This document shows, piece by piece, positions 20,310 to 31,524 of a DNA stretch of 64,000 nt. The notes under the pieces are model-generated. The model ran no database searches, had not been told where the DNA came from, and worked only from the letters and a program-made list of their open reading frames with translations. The DNA comes from Symbiodinium natans (lineage: Eukaryota > Sar > Dinophyceae > Suessiales > Symbiodiniaceae): NCBI GenBank assembly GCA_905221605.1, contig CAJNDS010000413.1:126001-190000 (forward strand), read 5' to 3'. Every line of letters begins with the position of its first letter. Positions within the stretch are counted from its first letter, which is position 1. Made by a program: the position numbers and the translations under genes.

Positions 20310-20804
20310 TCAGGTACCCGTAGCATGTATCGAGGGGAACGTACTTGGGGTTGCAGGTGCGGTGAAATCACTAAGCCGCGCGTGCACGCCAACCTCCTCG
20401 GCTGGGGCGGCTGGGGGATCGGCTGCGTCGCCATCCATGGCAGTTCTTCGAAGTAGGTGCTTCAAATTGCCCCGGCTTGGCCTACAACCTAGCGAAAAAC
20501 TGCCCGATTGAGCAAGATTGAGGCCGCTTGTGAAGTAGCTTGAGGCTTCGATGATTTTGCTTGCTGGTGGCAGCTTGACCACAACACCGTTCTCAAGCGT
20601 GACAGCATAGCGCATGGCAGCCGTGTCTTGAGCAGCAGGACTGCGGACAAATACTGAGCTGCCGCGGGATCTTTGGACCACCTCCACTTGCAGCACTTTG
20701 TCACTTTGAGGGCATGGACTTCGCTTCTTCATCTTCCAAATGAAAATAGGGTAAGGGTATCTCTGAAACTTTCTCAAACTAGACCCCACCTGCATGTCTG
20801 GCAT
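20310..20804 (-). CDS. Possible exon(s) of unknown function
   Basis: A minus-strand frame of about 164 codons, downstream of and co-oriented with the dynamin-like gene at 21396-23429. The best part reads SDKVLQVEVVQRSRGSSVFV, RYAVTLENGVVVKLPPASK and AADPPAAPAEEVGVHARLSD, which looks protein-like. It could be the last exon of the GTPase gene or a separate gene. The region in between (20900-21316) also has an open minus-strand frame but no sure splice sites. No domain recognised. Confidence 0.35.
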   Translation of the reverse strand: MPDMQVGSSLRKFQRYPYPIFIWKMKKRSPCPQSDKVLQVEVVQRSRGSSVFVRSPAAQDTAAMRYAVTLENGVVVKLPPASKIIEASSYFTSGLNLAQSGSFSLGCRPSRGNLKHLLRRTAMDGDAADPPAAPAEEVGVHARLSDFTAPATPSTFPSIHATGT

Positions 20805-20965
20805 GGAAGCGTGTCAGCTGGTATCATGTGTCAAGGAGGGTTTGGATTTGAGGTTTGGGGTTCAAGGGCTGGGTTTGAGGTTTAAGGCTTATAGGGATTT
20901 CAGGATTCAACGTGACGACGGTGTGGGGTCGTTTCGAAGCCGGGACGCAAAACACACCGCACAGT

Positions 20966-20985
20966 ATCCCAAACATGTTTGGGAT
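20966..20985. repeat. Perfect 20-bp palindrome
   Basis: ATCCCAAACATGTTTGGGAT reads the same on both strands. It lies between putative exons of the minus-strand GTPase region. Role unknown. Confidence 0.85.
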
Positions 20986-21395
20986 CCTGCCCTGTGGCAA
21001 AACAGTGGACCAGCGAGATCAAAGGTGCTGCCTGGAACCCTGAAGAAAAGACTAAAGTTTGAGTCATCAGCCTTTTGCCCTGGCGTGCGCCTGTCTTGCC
21101 GGGTTCATAGGGGTATGTCTCAAGGAGTATGAGGCCCTTGGCTGGCATCCCCAAAATCAGGATCACGAGTTTTGGAGCAAATAACCTAAACCCGAAACCC
21201 CCAAGCCATACATAAGGGAAACCTGTAGCGAGATAAGTGCTGATGGACCAAATCCTGTACTGACCATAGATACGCTTGCCAGCATCCCAACACAGGGGAT
21301 GCAAACTTGTGGGCACTCGGGATTATACAGATGATCTGGTGGCTCTAGTCGTTGCCTGGGCCTACCAAGCCCATGGCACTAACAAATGCCACCTC

Positions 21396-23429
21396 TCACA
21401 GCAGTGGGTGCCACTTTGCCTGCCACTGCTGGACTGTACGAAGCACCTTCTTGGACGAATTCTCATCCTTGGTCAGTGGGCCTAGCGTGTTTGTCAGCTT
21501 GTCCCTTGCCTGTTGCTGCTGCTCCCGGACATGACTCAGGTCTTCCGCCTTCTTGCCCTCTCTCCTCTGCAAGTCATCTAAGCGTTCTTGACGCTTCTCT
21601 GCACTCTTCTTGTAACGATTCCTTCTGTCCTCATATCGCTGGCGTTCAGAGTCCCTGCGCTCGCGGGCAGCTTTCTGATCGAATTGGCCCTCCCATGCTC
21701 CAGCCAATGCACCAGTCAAGCCACCCACGACTGCCCCCACCGCCGTCCCCAATGCAGGAATAACAGTACCCATGGCAGCCCCTGCAGATGCCGCTTGAGA
21801 TCCGCGTGATACCGCCCCTTCAAACACTCCGCCTTTGTCAGCATTTTCTTCCTTCTCCCGCAGATGCTTCTCGTCATCCTTCAAATTCATCTCCTCCTCT
21901 GTGCGGGCTGCGCGCTCCTCTTCTTGCAGCCATTGCCGTTGCTGGCGAGACTCTTTGAGGTCTTCACAAATCCGGTCCACCTCTTGCTTGAGCTCTGTTG
22001 TGTGTTTCTCATGCTCGCCGGTCGCATTCTTTCGCTGCGACCGTAAATGCTTCAGGTGAGCTTCAAGGGCCCATGCTGCTTGGGAGGCGAAACCTGCGAG
22101 CTGCTTCGCAAGCTGGACATTCTTGTCAGCAAGCTTCTCTGAGATGAAGCTCTGAAGGTGGCGGCATCCGGGCTCGTCAATCTGCACACCTGCACGAACG
22201 GCTTTCTCAGCCGTCTTGCCATCGATGCAGTACACCTGCGTCTTTTTGTCGGGAAACGCAGCTGCCGCAAACTCCTGCGCATAGGCCATGACCTCTGTCT
22301 GCCTATCATCATCCACCTGATCCCAATAAGACAAGACGAGGATACCTGGGGTAGAGTAATGCTTCAGCAGATCACGCAGCTTTGCTTCAGAGGCGGTTCC
22401 CGGCGCAGTGGCCTTCATTACAAAGATCACGTAGTCACTCAGTCTCACCTCATTGAGGACCTGCTCCGTCTGCCTGCGATACAAACGAATGATGTGTGAT
22501 GCGTGAGACAAATTGCAATGATGATTGACACCTGGTGCTACAACGACAGCATTTCGAGTTCTACTACCTGATGCAGCAGCGACAGCAATTCCAACAGCAC
22601 ACGGTAGAAAGGGGTAGCCAACCAACCACTGCAATAACACTCACTGCGATGTTACAGGCAGCACTTCAAGTGACTTGAGGGCCGGAGGCAAGGAGGACGA
22701 AAGCTCGGGGGCCGGAAGCAGGTTCAAAGTTGCATAAGAAAGTGTGGGCAGGGACCTGTTGGAGGCTTGAGGGGTCAGAGTCTTCTTTTCAGCCGTCGCA
22801 GGGAAGATACTAGCTTCGTGCAATCAACTAGCTCGTTGCAATCAAACTGGTGGGCGGCGACGCATGTTGTGCTGGGAGCCTGACTCACGCACTGCGGTCA
22901 ACACGCGACGGCGTCAGTGGTCGGCCCCCTACTGCGAAAGCAGATAAAACTCCAGCTCCGCTACGCGAGCTTTCGTGACTTGGGGCCATCTACATGATGA
23001 CCCGCCGAGGGGCCTCTGACCTTCGGCGGCATTGATCCCAGGGCTATCCACCAGCACGATGTTCTTCTGCTCGCCACAAGTAATCTCCTGCAAGGCCATG
23101 GTAGTTGGCAGACATCCGGTGTCGGCAATCAAGCGGCCCGCCAGGATGTTCAGCAGGGTCGACTTACCGCTGCTGAAATCACCAACAAGCAACACACGCA
23201 GCTGCCCATCTACCCAGCGCTGCTGGCGCTCTTTCAATCCTTGGACTGGTGCACTGTCGGCGAAGTTCAGCGACAGGAGCGATTCAAAAATGGAATCCAA
23301 CTCACCCCGGGCGTCCATCAGCTGCAGCTTGGGCAACTGCGTCTTTGTCGGCCCTTTCGATGAGCGAGGCAAAGCGTCCTGGCCTGTGCCCACGAGTCGG
23401 CCGGGTGTTGCCGGGCCCTGGGCTGCCAC
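21396..23429 (-). CDS. Dynamin-superfamily GTPase (partial gene model)
   Basis: The N-terminal exon (about 23020-23429) has P-loop VGDFSSGKSTLLNILAG, the G2 threonines in CLPTTMALQEI and G3 LVDSPGIN. The next exon (about 21396-22490) continues with LNEVRLSDYVIFVMKATAPG and a G4-position segment LVLSYWDQVD. It goes on into a long charged coiled-coil, a glycine-zipper stretch (about 21700-21795; GAAMGTVIPALGTAVGAVVG) and a second basic coiled-coil ending near TVQQWQAKWHPLL. This order fits the membrane-remodelling dynamin-like GTPases that tubulate or fuse membranes using a GTPase head and helical stalk; the glycine zipper is probably the membrane-inserting part. The exon junction near 23030/22490 is clear in content but not to the base, and the open GTG start at 23429 is unlikely to be the real start. 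The usual N/T-K-x-D of G4 reads S-Y-W-D here, so nucleotide specificity may be altered. Confidence 0.75.
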
Positions 23430-23439
23430 CTGTGCAGGT

Positions 23440-24245
23440 TGTGAAAGGCTGGGAGGCCAACCCTACAAGTACGAGTAGGCCCAGAAAGATACGGGTCGAA
23501 CGAGCTGCACGCGCCATCAGGAACAGTCAGTGCGCTTCTCAGAGGCTTGAGCTGCGATCTGGACGTGGGAAAGCTTGCATACATCGGAGTGCATGCATCA
23601 CACCAGGGCTTTGAGGCTTTGAGGAAGAGTCACACAACTGACTACATACAAGGCCAACGCGATCGGATCTGTTTGGCTTTCCCTCGCTTCGCTTGCCGGA
23701 CTCTGTCCAGTCGCTTGTGATCGTGTTCGGGTGTCATGCAGGCTGTAACTCGTAGCCCCAGAACCAACCCTCAATACTCAGCCCTAAATCCTGATGCTCT
23801 TGCTTTTAGAAGCACTGACACCCAAACCCCAAATAGCATACCGTTACCGGCCCATCCACCAGGCGGGTGGCGGGTCTTAGGGCAACCGCAGCTGAGGCGT
23901 TAACATTGGCTTGGCTTCAAGAGCATGCTCCAGGAAGGGTCCCTCAAAGGAGCTTGGGGATCCCAGGGTGGAGTTTATAGGGCTTCAGGAGTTTAGGGTC
24001 CAGGAACGTAGAGTTTAGGAAGTTTAGGGGGGTTGAGGTAAGTTGAAGCCCTTGCGCTTGTTACGATCAGGGCTGTGCGTAAGGGCTTGGCGCTTTGGGT
24101 AGCTACTCGGGCAGGTTGGTTGGCTCAGAAGATGGCGTCGATCTCTTCCGAAGTGTACCTCGCCACATAGGAGGCTCTGGGGGCTTTAGGGCTTTGGGGT
24201 GCGGAGTCGGGTTTTGCAGGCGTGGGGTTGCGCGGTTCGGGGCGA
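23440..24245. other. No recognised gene
   Basis: Could hold the promoter or upstream exons of the GTPase gene; no TATA-like, splice or coding signal is convincing. A few isolated telomere-like units occur at 23765-23850 and 23985-24035. Confidence 0.4.
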
Positions 24246-24248
24246 AGC

Positions 24249-24474
24249 CCTACTTGGAGGCTCACGGGCACTTAGAACTAAGGTTATAGGTAGGGTCAGT
24301 ATTTATGGTTATGTGGCCTGATTCTGTGGACTTACAACCCTAGACCCAAGAGTAACCTGAATAAATAGGGTGTCCCTTTTGGTTTACAGGGGCTGAGAAG
24401 GGAACCTAGACCCTGAAAAAGGGAAGCAGGGCCTACTCTGGGTACGAGTAGAAGTACCCATGAACCTTCAAGTC
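24249..24474. mobile_element. Interspersed element with inverted ends, family II (long form)
   Basis: The left end CTTGGAGGCTCACGGGCACT pairs with the right end AGTACCCATGAACCTTCAAG as an imperfect inverted repeat, about 225 bp apart. Confidence 0.55.
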
Positions 24475-24514
24475 AACCCTGAACCCCAATGATTCGATGA
24501 TGGTTTTAGGCTCC

Positions 24515-24840
24515 CGGAACCCTAAACCCTAAAACCCTAAAACCCTAAAACCCCAAAACCCCAAAACCCAAAAACCCAAAAACCCAAAACCCCAAAACCC
24601 CAAAACCCCAAAACCCCAAAACCCCAAAACCCCAAAACCCCAAAACCCCAAAACCCCAAAACCCCAAAACCCCAAAACCCCAAAACCCCAAAACCCCAAA
24701 ACCCTAACACCCTAAAGCCCTAAAGCCCTAAAACCCTAAAACCCTAAAACCCTAAAACCCTAAAACCCTAAAACCCTAAAACCCTAAAACCCTAAAACGC
24801 TAAAACCCTAAACCCGAAACCCCTAAACCCCAAACCCTGA
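24515..24840 (-). repeat. Variant telomere arrays: CCCCAAAA then CCCTAAAA
   Basis: About 19 CCCCAAAA units (24549-24702; TTTTGGGG on the other strand, with a few CCCAAAAA) are followed by about nine CCCTAAAA units (24728-24808; TTTTAGGG). Ordinary CCCTAAA units flank both sides. Confidence 0.95.
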
Positions 24841-24957
24841 GCTACCAAAAGGCCCCCAGGCCGCCTCTGCTCCTGGTTGCAGGAGAAGCCGACCAGCTTG
24901 CAAGCAAAGCCCTGGTCTGCCTGTCATGGACCAAGGTTCCCGGAGTGCCCAACGAGG

Positions 24958-25047
24958 CACTTAGGGTTTAGGATTTAGGGTTTAGGGTTCAGGGTTTAGG
25001 GTTCAGGGTTCAGGGTTTAGGGTTCAGGGTTTAGGGGGTAGGGTTAG
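24958..25047 (+). repeat. TTTAGGG/TTCAGGG array
   Basis: About 12 units alternating irregularly between TTTAGGG and TTCAGGG. Confidence 0.9.
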
Positions 25048-25720
25048 GGTATGTATATTGTACATTTTCTTGTACATGTATACATGGTATATGTATGGTA
25101 TATGTATGAATTTACATATTTTGGTGCAGGGCATCTGAGGAATAATTTCTGGCAAAAGCATATAGACGGGAACCCCAAACCCCAGGCGACTAGCTGTTAC
25201 GGGCGAATCCCGAAATAAGGGCTATCGCGCTGCTTGGGTTAAGCTGGAATAGTGACGATGCCCCTAAGCCTCCAAGAACCTGAACCTGACCAAGGCGTTT
25301 CGCAAAGTTTCTAAGCTTCAAGGTCTACTGTGGGGAGTTTACAAGCTTCCGCCGGCCGAACGGTCATGAGCTTTGGCGCTTCATCCGCTTTGCACGGCCT
25401 GCCGGGAAGCTGGCTTCGCAGGCCAGATGCAGGAAGGACTTGTGGTTTTTACAAGCACAGGAATTCCAAACCCTGAGCCCTCCTAAGCCCCTTCACCCTA
25501 AACCCCTGAACCCTGAACCCCTGAATCTGCCCTAATTCATCCAAAATCCCTGTTCCTGTTCAAAGGCTCTCCCAAACTGCGCCAGAAAGCTCGAAGCAGA
25601 CAGGCCTCCACTTTGAGCAGAAGCTGCACTGCACAGCCGCCTGCCAACAGCCATCGTGTCCCAAGGGGCAAAGCTGATTATGGTCACTTCTCGAAATTCT
25701 GCCCCCCTTTTTGTTTTTTT

Positions 25721-26220
25721 GGGGGGAGGGGGGGGGGAGGGGGGGGGGAGGGAGGGGGGAGGGGGGGGAGGGGGGGGAGGGGGGGGGGGGGGAGGGGGGG
25801 GAGGGGGGGGGAGGGGGGGGAGGGGGGGAGGGGGGGGGGGGAGGGGGGGGAGGGGGGGGAGGAGGGGAGGGGGGGGGGAGGGGGGAGGGGGGGGAGGGGG
25901 GGGAGGGGGGGAGGGGGGGGAGGGGGGGAGGGGGGGAGGGGGGGGGAGGGAGGGGGAGGGGGGGGAGGGGGGGGGGGGGAGGGGGGGGAGGGGGGGAGGG
26001 GGGGGAGGGGGGGAGGGGGGGGGGGGGGGGGGGGGGGGAGGGGGGGGAGGGGGGGGAGGGGGGGGGGGGGGGAGGGGGGGGAGGGGGGGGGGGGGAGGGG
26101 AGCGGGAGGGGGGGGGGGAGGGGGGAGGGGGGGAGGGGGGGGGGGGGGGGAGGGGGGAGGGGGAGGAGGGGGGGGGAGGAGGGCGGGGGGGAGGGGCGGG
26201 GGGGCCGGCAGGGGAGGAGG
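25721..26220 (+). repeat. 500-bp G/A homopurine tract
   Basis: Almost only runs of 4-20 G separated by single A, with C appearing only after about 26100. All frames stay open, producing poly-Gly/Arg/Glu on the plus strand and poly-Pro/Ser on the minus strand. The minus frame 25560-26363 continues into non-repetitive flanks on both sides, so a proline-rich protein is formally possible. I treat it as a repeat. Confidence 0.9.
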
Positions 26221-26682
26221 GTCACATTGGGGGGCTTACAATGTGGTATTTTTTTGGGGACCATCATTTGGAGAACTGGCCCACAAAACCGCACATCTTT
26301 TCGCCAGCCCCATGAATGTTTGCCAAACCCTGAGCATGACCTGGCCACGAAGCCCACACTCAAAGGTGCAGGTTGGCTTGCGCTGATACCGTGGGCTTTG
26401 GGACTTTGGGAAGCCGAATTGAGGGGGACGGCTTTGGCTGCCCAGGATATGGGAGGGCAAATTGAGGGGCGCAGTCACGGCTTCGGAGCCTGAAGGACAA
26501 TCCTAGATGGGTGGACTTGCGGGGCTTTCCCGGTGATGCGATTCATGTTCCGTTCCGTGCAAGTTTTCGGCTGACTTGACGATGAGGTGAAAGGGCGTCC
26601 GGCCCGAAAACCGCGATTCTGAGGAACCAGCAATATGTGCGCCCTCTCCCACACATTGTGCGGATGAAGCGGACCGGAAACC

Positions 26683-27110
26683 CTTTTACCCTAAACCCTA
26701 AACCCTAAACCCTACCCCAAAACCCTAAACCGCCCTTCCGTCAACGAAAAAAACCGCCCCCCAAGTGCCTCCCACTCGCTCAGGGCCGGCACCGGCCGCG
26801 GCTCTTGTGCAGCGCATCCTGCAAGCTTGGTGGTGTCGGGGTGTAGGGGTGTAGGGGCTTGTGGGCTTGTAGGGGCTTGTAGGGGCTTGTAGGGGTGTAG
26901 GGGTTTAGGGGCTTGTAGGGGTGTAGGGGTGTAGGGGTTTAGGGGCTTACAGGGGTGTAGGGGTGTAGGGGTGTAGGCACGGTGTAGGGGTACAGGGGTG
27001 TAGGCACGGTGGGTGTAAAGGGGCTGCTATAGGGGTTTTGCTGTGTAGGGCTTAGGGGTTTACGGGTTGGGGTGTCGGGCTGAGGGGTTTTAGGGGCTAG
27101 GGGTTTAGGC
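26683..27110. repeat. CCCTAAA block and GGGGTGTAGG-type repeats
   Basis: A CCCTAAA array at 26683-26735 is followed at 26833-27110 by irregular repeats of AGGGGTGTAGGGG and AGGGGCTTGTAGGGG, an expanded variant family on the opposite strand. Confidence 0.8.
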
Positions 27111-27129
27111 TGTTCGTGGGGCTAGCGGG

Positions 27130-27510
27130 GAGGGGCGGGGGGCACTTGCAGAGTAACCTGCAAAACAGACATGTAGGTCCCTGTGTTGCAGGTGCAGGGC
27201 CAGGAGAAATCCGGAACTCCGGCATAAAGCATGCGCGCCTGCGTGCTTCATCTTGTCCTTTGCATCCTTGGCGCAAGAAGAGAATTTCAAGGACGACAGG
27301 AAAAGACAACCATGAGAACAAGAACACCAATGATGATGCTGACCGTAGACCCTGACCGAATGACACCTTTTAGAATGTTCAGCCCTGAAAAGAGCCCATG
27401 ATGTGGATCACCCCCTAGCTGCAATGAGCTCCCAGCCGCAGTGGGCTTTGGCAGTGCAGCGGCTGCGTTGAGGGCCGAGGAGGCTGTTGCGGCCACGGCC
27501 TTAATGCATT
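27130..27510 (-). CDS. Possible exon pair, unknown protein
   Basis: The minus frame from 27510 reads AVAATASSALNAAAALPKPT and GLFSGLNILK, then a hydrophobic stretch (TVSIIIGVLVLMVVFSC) that could be membrane-spanning or an unspliced intron with a GTGTCA donor and a CCAAG acceptor near 27275. The following sequence (DAKDKMKHAGAHAL or, in another frame, CKGQDEARRRACFMPEF) is not recognisable. Co-oriented with the other genes. Weak evidence. Confidence 0.2.
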
Positions 27511-27550
27511 TTCGTGCCCATGACGAGTTGGCTCCTTTGCTGACATGTCA

Positions 27551-28500
27551 TGTCCCCTGTAGAGATGCGTAGAATGAGTGGATGCAAGCGTGCATGCCTA
27601 CACGGATCGTGCATCCGCATGCTGCTTGCACTCCTCACCTGTCTCACAAGTCGGTCTTGCTACCTCCTCATGTGTCTTCAATTGCTTTCAGAAGCTTGCT
27701 GCACCGTGTCCTGTGCAATTTGGGCCCGCAGAAAGCGGGGCGCCAAATGAGCCCGATGCAACCGGCACACACGTGGCCGGTGGGGTCACATAAGCCTGCG
27801 CGCCTGAAGCCCCACAGAAGAGATCCTGAACCCTAAATGGTCTAAAGCGCCCAGGCCCTCAACCCCAAACCTCCACCCTAAAGTCCCCTAAACCTCTAGT
27901 GGGTTTAGCGTTGGCCTGGGGCTTGGTCATCCTCACTCCCGCCCTCCCCATTCTTCAGCCTCTGGCTGACTCCGCAGGGAGCGGAAAGTCACCCAACCTC
28001 ATCCTTGTCAGCGCGCCGGAGGGGAGAAGAGGGGCGGGGGGATAGAGGTTGGGGTTTTTGCTTCGGGCTCGTGGGGCTTGGACCAATTGATGATGTTTTG
28101 AATTACGACTGTATTGCACTATTCAGATCGTTATTTACAAAGACTACTACTAAAGCTATCACTCTACTACTAATATATTGCTCGGACTATTGCTCGGGCA
28201 GCTTTAAGGCCCTGATACAACCCAAACTCCCAAGATTTCACCGATGGGGGCCCCAGACACCCAGGGCACCTTAGTCCAATAAACCCCAAACCCTCAACTC
28301 CATACTTTTTCAAGGAAACACGATTCTCACCCTAAACCCTTAACTTGACATTAGACCCTAGGCTCTAAACCCTATGCCCGCCCTTCAGGGGGCTCAGGGG
28401 AAGAACCGCATGGGCCTGCCACGGAGAGAACTCAGCATCGTCCACCTGCCAGGTGAGAGTTGCAGACTGCCTTGCCAAGGCTTTTTGGCTGCTTTCTGGG
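27551..28500. other. No recognised gene
   Basis: Short overlapping plus-strand ORFs (27550-27836) and scattered telomere-like units; no domain, RNA or element ends seen. Confidence 0.4.
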
Positions 28501-28513
28501 GGGTTTAGGACAA

Positions 28514-28672
28514 AAAAACCCTAAACCCTGAACCCTAAACCCCCAAACCCCCAAACCGGTAAGATTGTTTTTTTAAATCCCCAAACCCTAAACCCTAAAC
28601 CCTATAAACCCTAAACCCTTAACGCTAAACCCTAAACCCCCGAAGCCCTAAACCCTAGACCCCCAAGCCCTC
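28514..28672 (-). repeat. CCCTAAA array with variants
   Basis: CCCTAAA, CCCCAAA, CCCTATAAA and CCCCGAAG units in three short blocks. Confidence 0.85.
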
Positions 28673-28801
28673 CAACGCATGCCGGAGGCTCGTGGTGCCG
28701 TCGGGGCGGATGCCAGGGCCCATGGTGGACACCTGGGCCGAGGCAGCGCGGTTCGCAGAAGTCCGGGGTTCATTTTAGGCGGACACACACAAAATGGGGG
28801 G

Positions 28802-28990
28802 GTTTAGGGTTTAGGGTTTAGGGTTTAGGGTTTAGGGTTTAGGGTTTAGGGTTTAGGGTTTAGGGTTTAGGGTTGAGGGTTGAGGGTTGAGGGTTTAGGG
28901 TTTAGGGTTTAGGGTTAGGGCTGAGGATTTAGGGTTTAGGGCTCAAGGTTTCGGGTTTTGGGTTTGGGGTTTAGGGTCTAGGGTAAGGGT
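28802..28990 (+). repeat. TTTAGGG array
   Basis: About ten perfect units are followed by TTGAGGG and TTTGGG variants. Confidence 0.95.
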
Positions 28991-29154
28991 TTCCGAAATT
29001 AGGGGTACCTTGTTAGGGTCCTTATTACAAGAGAATCCTACTATTTGATTGGAGTCTATATTAGGGGTCCCGAATTGTCGCAAACCCCCAAATGCAAAAG
29101 GCTGCACGTTGCACCCAAAGCTCCCGCCCAAGCAGCGAAGATTCCTTCAAGCCC

Positions 29155-29166
29155 TATAATATATAC

Positions 29167-29197
<31 letters not shown>

Positions 29198-29247
29198 CAT
29201 ATATATATATATACATATATATATAATATGTATAATATATATATAAC

Positions 29248-29279
<32 letters not shown>

Positions 29280-29281
29280 AT
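29155..29281. repeat. TA-rich microsatellite
   Basis: ATATATAC/ATATATAA repeats about 125 bp long; it follows a CCCTATAATA sequence. Confidence 0.9.
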
Positions 29282-29574
29282 ATCGCTTAATCACAGCTCG
29301 TGTCGCAGAATGCTCTTCTTGCCTACTTGCGGATCGGCTCATCTTTGTTCAGCATTCTGCGGATCAGAGGATCCGCTAAAAGGTACCCTTCCGGGCTTGC
29401 GGTTTACAGCTTGCGGTCCATGGTTTAGGGTCTGTAAGGCTTATAGAGTTTGTGGTCCATGGTTTAGGCTATTCTTGAGGCTTACAGAATTTAACTTTAC
29501 AGTTTATGATCGATGGTTCAGGGTTTATACGGCTCATGGAGTTTAACTTTCGGGATTATAGGGTCCATAGGGTA

Positions 29575-29720
29575 GCAACTTGGGATGTTCCCCCAAAACT
29601 CACCGTCCTTAATAGGGATTATAATCGGGGCCTCTCATCCCTATTTGTCCAGTACCTAGGGGGGCTAAAGGTTAGCCTTTGGGAATATAAGGGGATTATA
29701 TTACCTACTCTACAACTAAG
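29575..29720. mobile_element. Short interspersed element, family VI
   Basis: Contains TTGGGATGTTCCCCC and CCTTAATAGGGATT. The reverse complement of 44395-44475 has TTGGGATGTTGCCCC and CCTTAATAGGGATT in the same order and spacing. Confidence 0.5.
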
Positions 29721-29840
29721 TATTAAGGAGTCCTTGCACTCCTCAACCCACCTGCCAAGAGCACATGGCATGGCATGGGCCCCCGGGCGCAAAACACCGA
29801 CCTCCGCTTGTCGGAGGTGTTGGGGCCTGGCGCCCCAAGG

Positions 29841-30012
29841 GTTTAGGGTTTAGGGTTTAGGGTGTAGGGTTTAGGGTTTAGGGTTCAGGGTTCAGGGTTC
29901 AGGGTTTAGGGTTTAGGGTTTAGGGTTTAGAGTTTAGAGTTTAGAGTTTAGAGTTTAGAGTTTAGAGTTTAGAGTTTAGAGTTTAGAGTTTAGAGTTTAG
30001 AGCTTAGGGTTT
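29841..30012 (+). repeat. TTTAGGG, TTCAGGG, then a pure TTTAGAG run
   Basis: The first half is TTTAGGG with three TTCAGGG; the second half (about 29926-30002) is about 11 consecutive TTTAGAG units, a variant not amplified elsewhere in the window. Confidence 0.95.
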
Positions 30013-30259
30013 ACCAGCTTTCTGCGAGCAAGTCCTCCCAAGGAATGAAGCTCCCCCCCTCCCCCCCACCACCCAAAAATATCCAACCCCAATAAAAGGT
30101 GTCACCTCGAAATCCTCGAACTCCTTCTGTGAGGTGCCGACACCCCGAAACTGTGATAGTGGGAGGCGGTTGTAGACCTCAAACTTCGCTTGGCTCCCAA
30201 CCCCCCCCCCTCAACCTGCAATCCTGAAACCCTAGACCCGACAACAATTCTGGTAAGCT

Positions 30260-30650
30260 CACGAAGCCCTAAACTCTAAACTCTAAACTCTGAGCCTTAA
30301 CCTTAACACTTAAAACCCTAAAGCCCAGAAACCCTTAAAGCCCTCAACCCCTCAATGCCTCTGTTGCTTTCTGAAACTCTAAACCTTGAACCCTGAACCC
30401 TAAACCCTGAATGCCTCCACAGTGCATTGTCCTCGAGTCGTAGAGCACCAAGTCACCTGGCGGTTCGGCTTGGAATCGAGGATCCCCTCTTAGGGAGTCT
30501 TGGGGCTGGTGTTTTTTGTGCTTTTAGGGTTTTGGGGCTTAGGATCTGCTAGGGTTTAAGGGCAAAAGGGTCCCTTGAACCCCTCAAGCCCCTCAAGCCC
30601 CTCAAACCCCTAAACCCTTAAACCCCAAACCCTGGTTAAAACCCGAAGTT
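30260..30650. repeat. Scattered degenerate telomere-like units
   Basis: CTCTAAA, CCCTGAA and CCCTCAA units at 30270-30410 and 30570-30640, with a short opposite-orientation block near 30525-30560. Confidence 0.7.
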
Positions 30651-30659
30651 AGAACAGAC

Positions 30660-31520
30660 CCCGCCTCGATCCAGGGTCATCTTCCGATGATCCACCTGGA
30701 ATGCCTGAGGATGGCTGGGTCTGGGGTGTAGGGCTGTTCAGGGTTGAGGGTTAGAAAGGCTCCGATGTATACCTCAAGAACCTAGCGGTATGGGGGGTTA
30801 CCTATGAATCTTCAACACGCGGGCCTTTGGAGACGAGACTTCAAGAGCCTTCACTAGAGTCACTACAGTGCTACAGGGTGTAGGCCGTGTCGGCTGCGCA
30901 GGTTGGCTTCAAATTCTCGCGTCACAGCCCGCAACAGAAAGCCTGCCCCCCCGAACCCCAAAAGCCTCCAAAAACAAAAATGGGGGCCGGGGTCTTCAAA
31001 ATCAAGCTTCCCTAAACGACACTGTCTATGACAGGCATCCACAAAATGGCCCCCCAACCCGAAATTTAAACACGAGACTCCTCTACATTGATTCCGCACA
31101 ACCCCACAGAGGGCCCTACCTGTGGCCTGCAGGTGCTTCTGTTCTTCAAAAGGAGTATTTACCTACGCAGGGCCGTGACTTTGTCTAAACCCGGGCGCTA
31201 CACGTCGCCAAGCCCTCAGCCCGTTCCCAAGATGGGTTCGTTCTTGCCTTGTCAGCATCTCGCACAGAAAGCTTGCCGGTTATGTGCGAGCCTGCGCAGG
31301 TCTGAGTCTGGCGGAATGGAACAGTCTGCTTGCTTGCGTTGGTGTTGCGCGGAAATGGGGGCGCGTCAGGCAGCTCAATGATCTGCAGAAAATGGGAGAC
31401 AGCCGCACCCTCACAGCTTTGAGGGCACCACAAGGGCAGCCACATTGACAAGAAGCAAACCTTGCTCGCTTCGTCATGCAGAGTGCAGTTGCGCACACAA
31501 AAAAACCAGAAGCCCCTGTT
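30660..31520. other. No recognised gene
   Basis: Unique sequence. Frames of 80-106 codons on both strands around 30863-31525 carry no recognisable motif. Confidence 0.4.
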
Positions 31521-31524
31521 AGCA

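Noticed and set aside
25560-26493. Several long ORFs (219-267 codons) over the G/A tract on both strands
   Set aside because: G/A-only DNA cannot contain most stop codons, so all frames stay open; I kept the tract as a repeat and mention the proline-rich possibility only as a finding.
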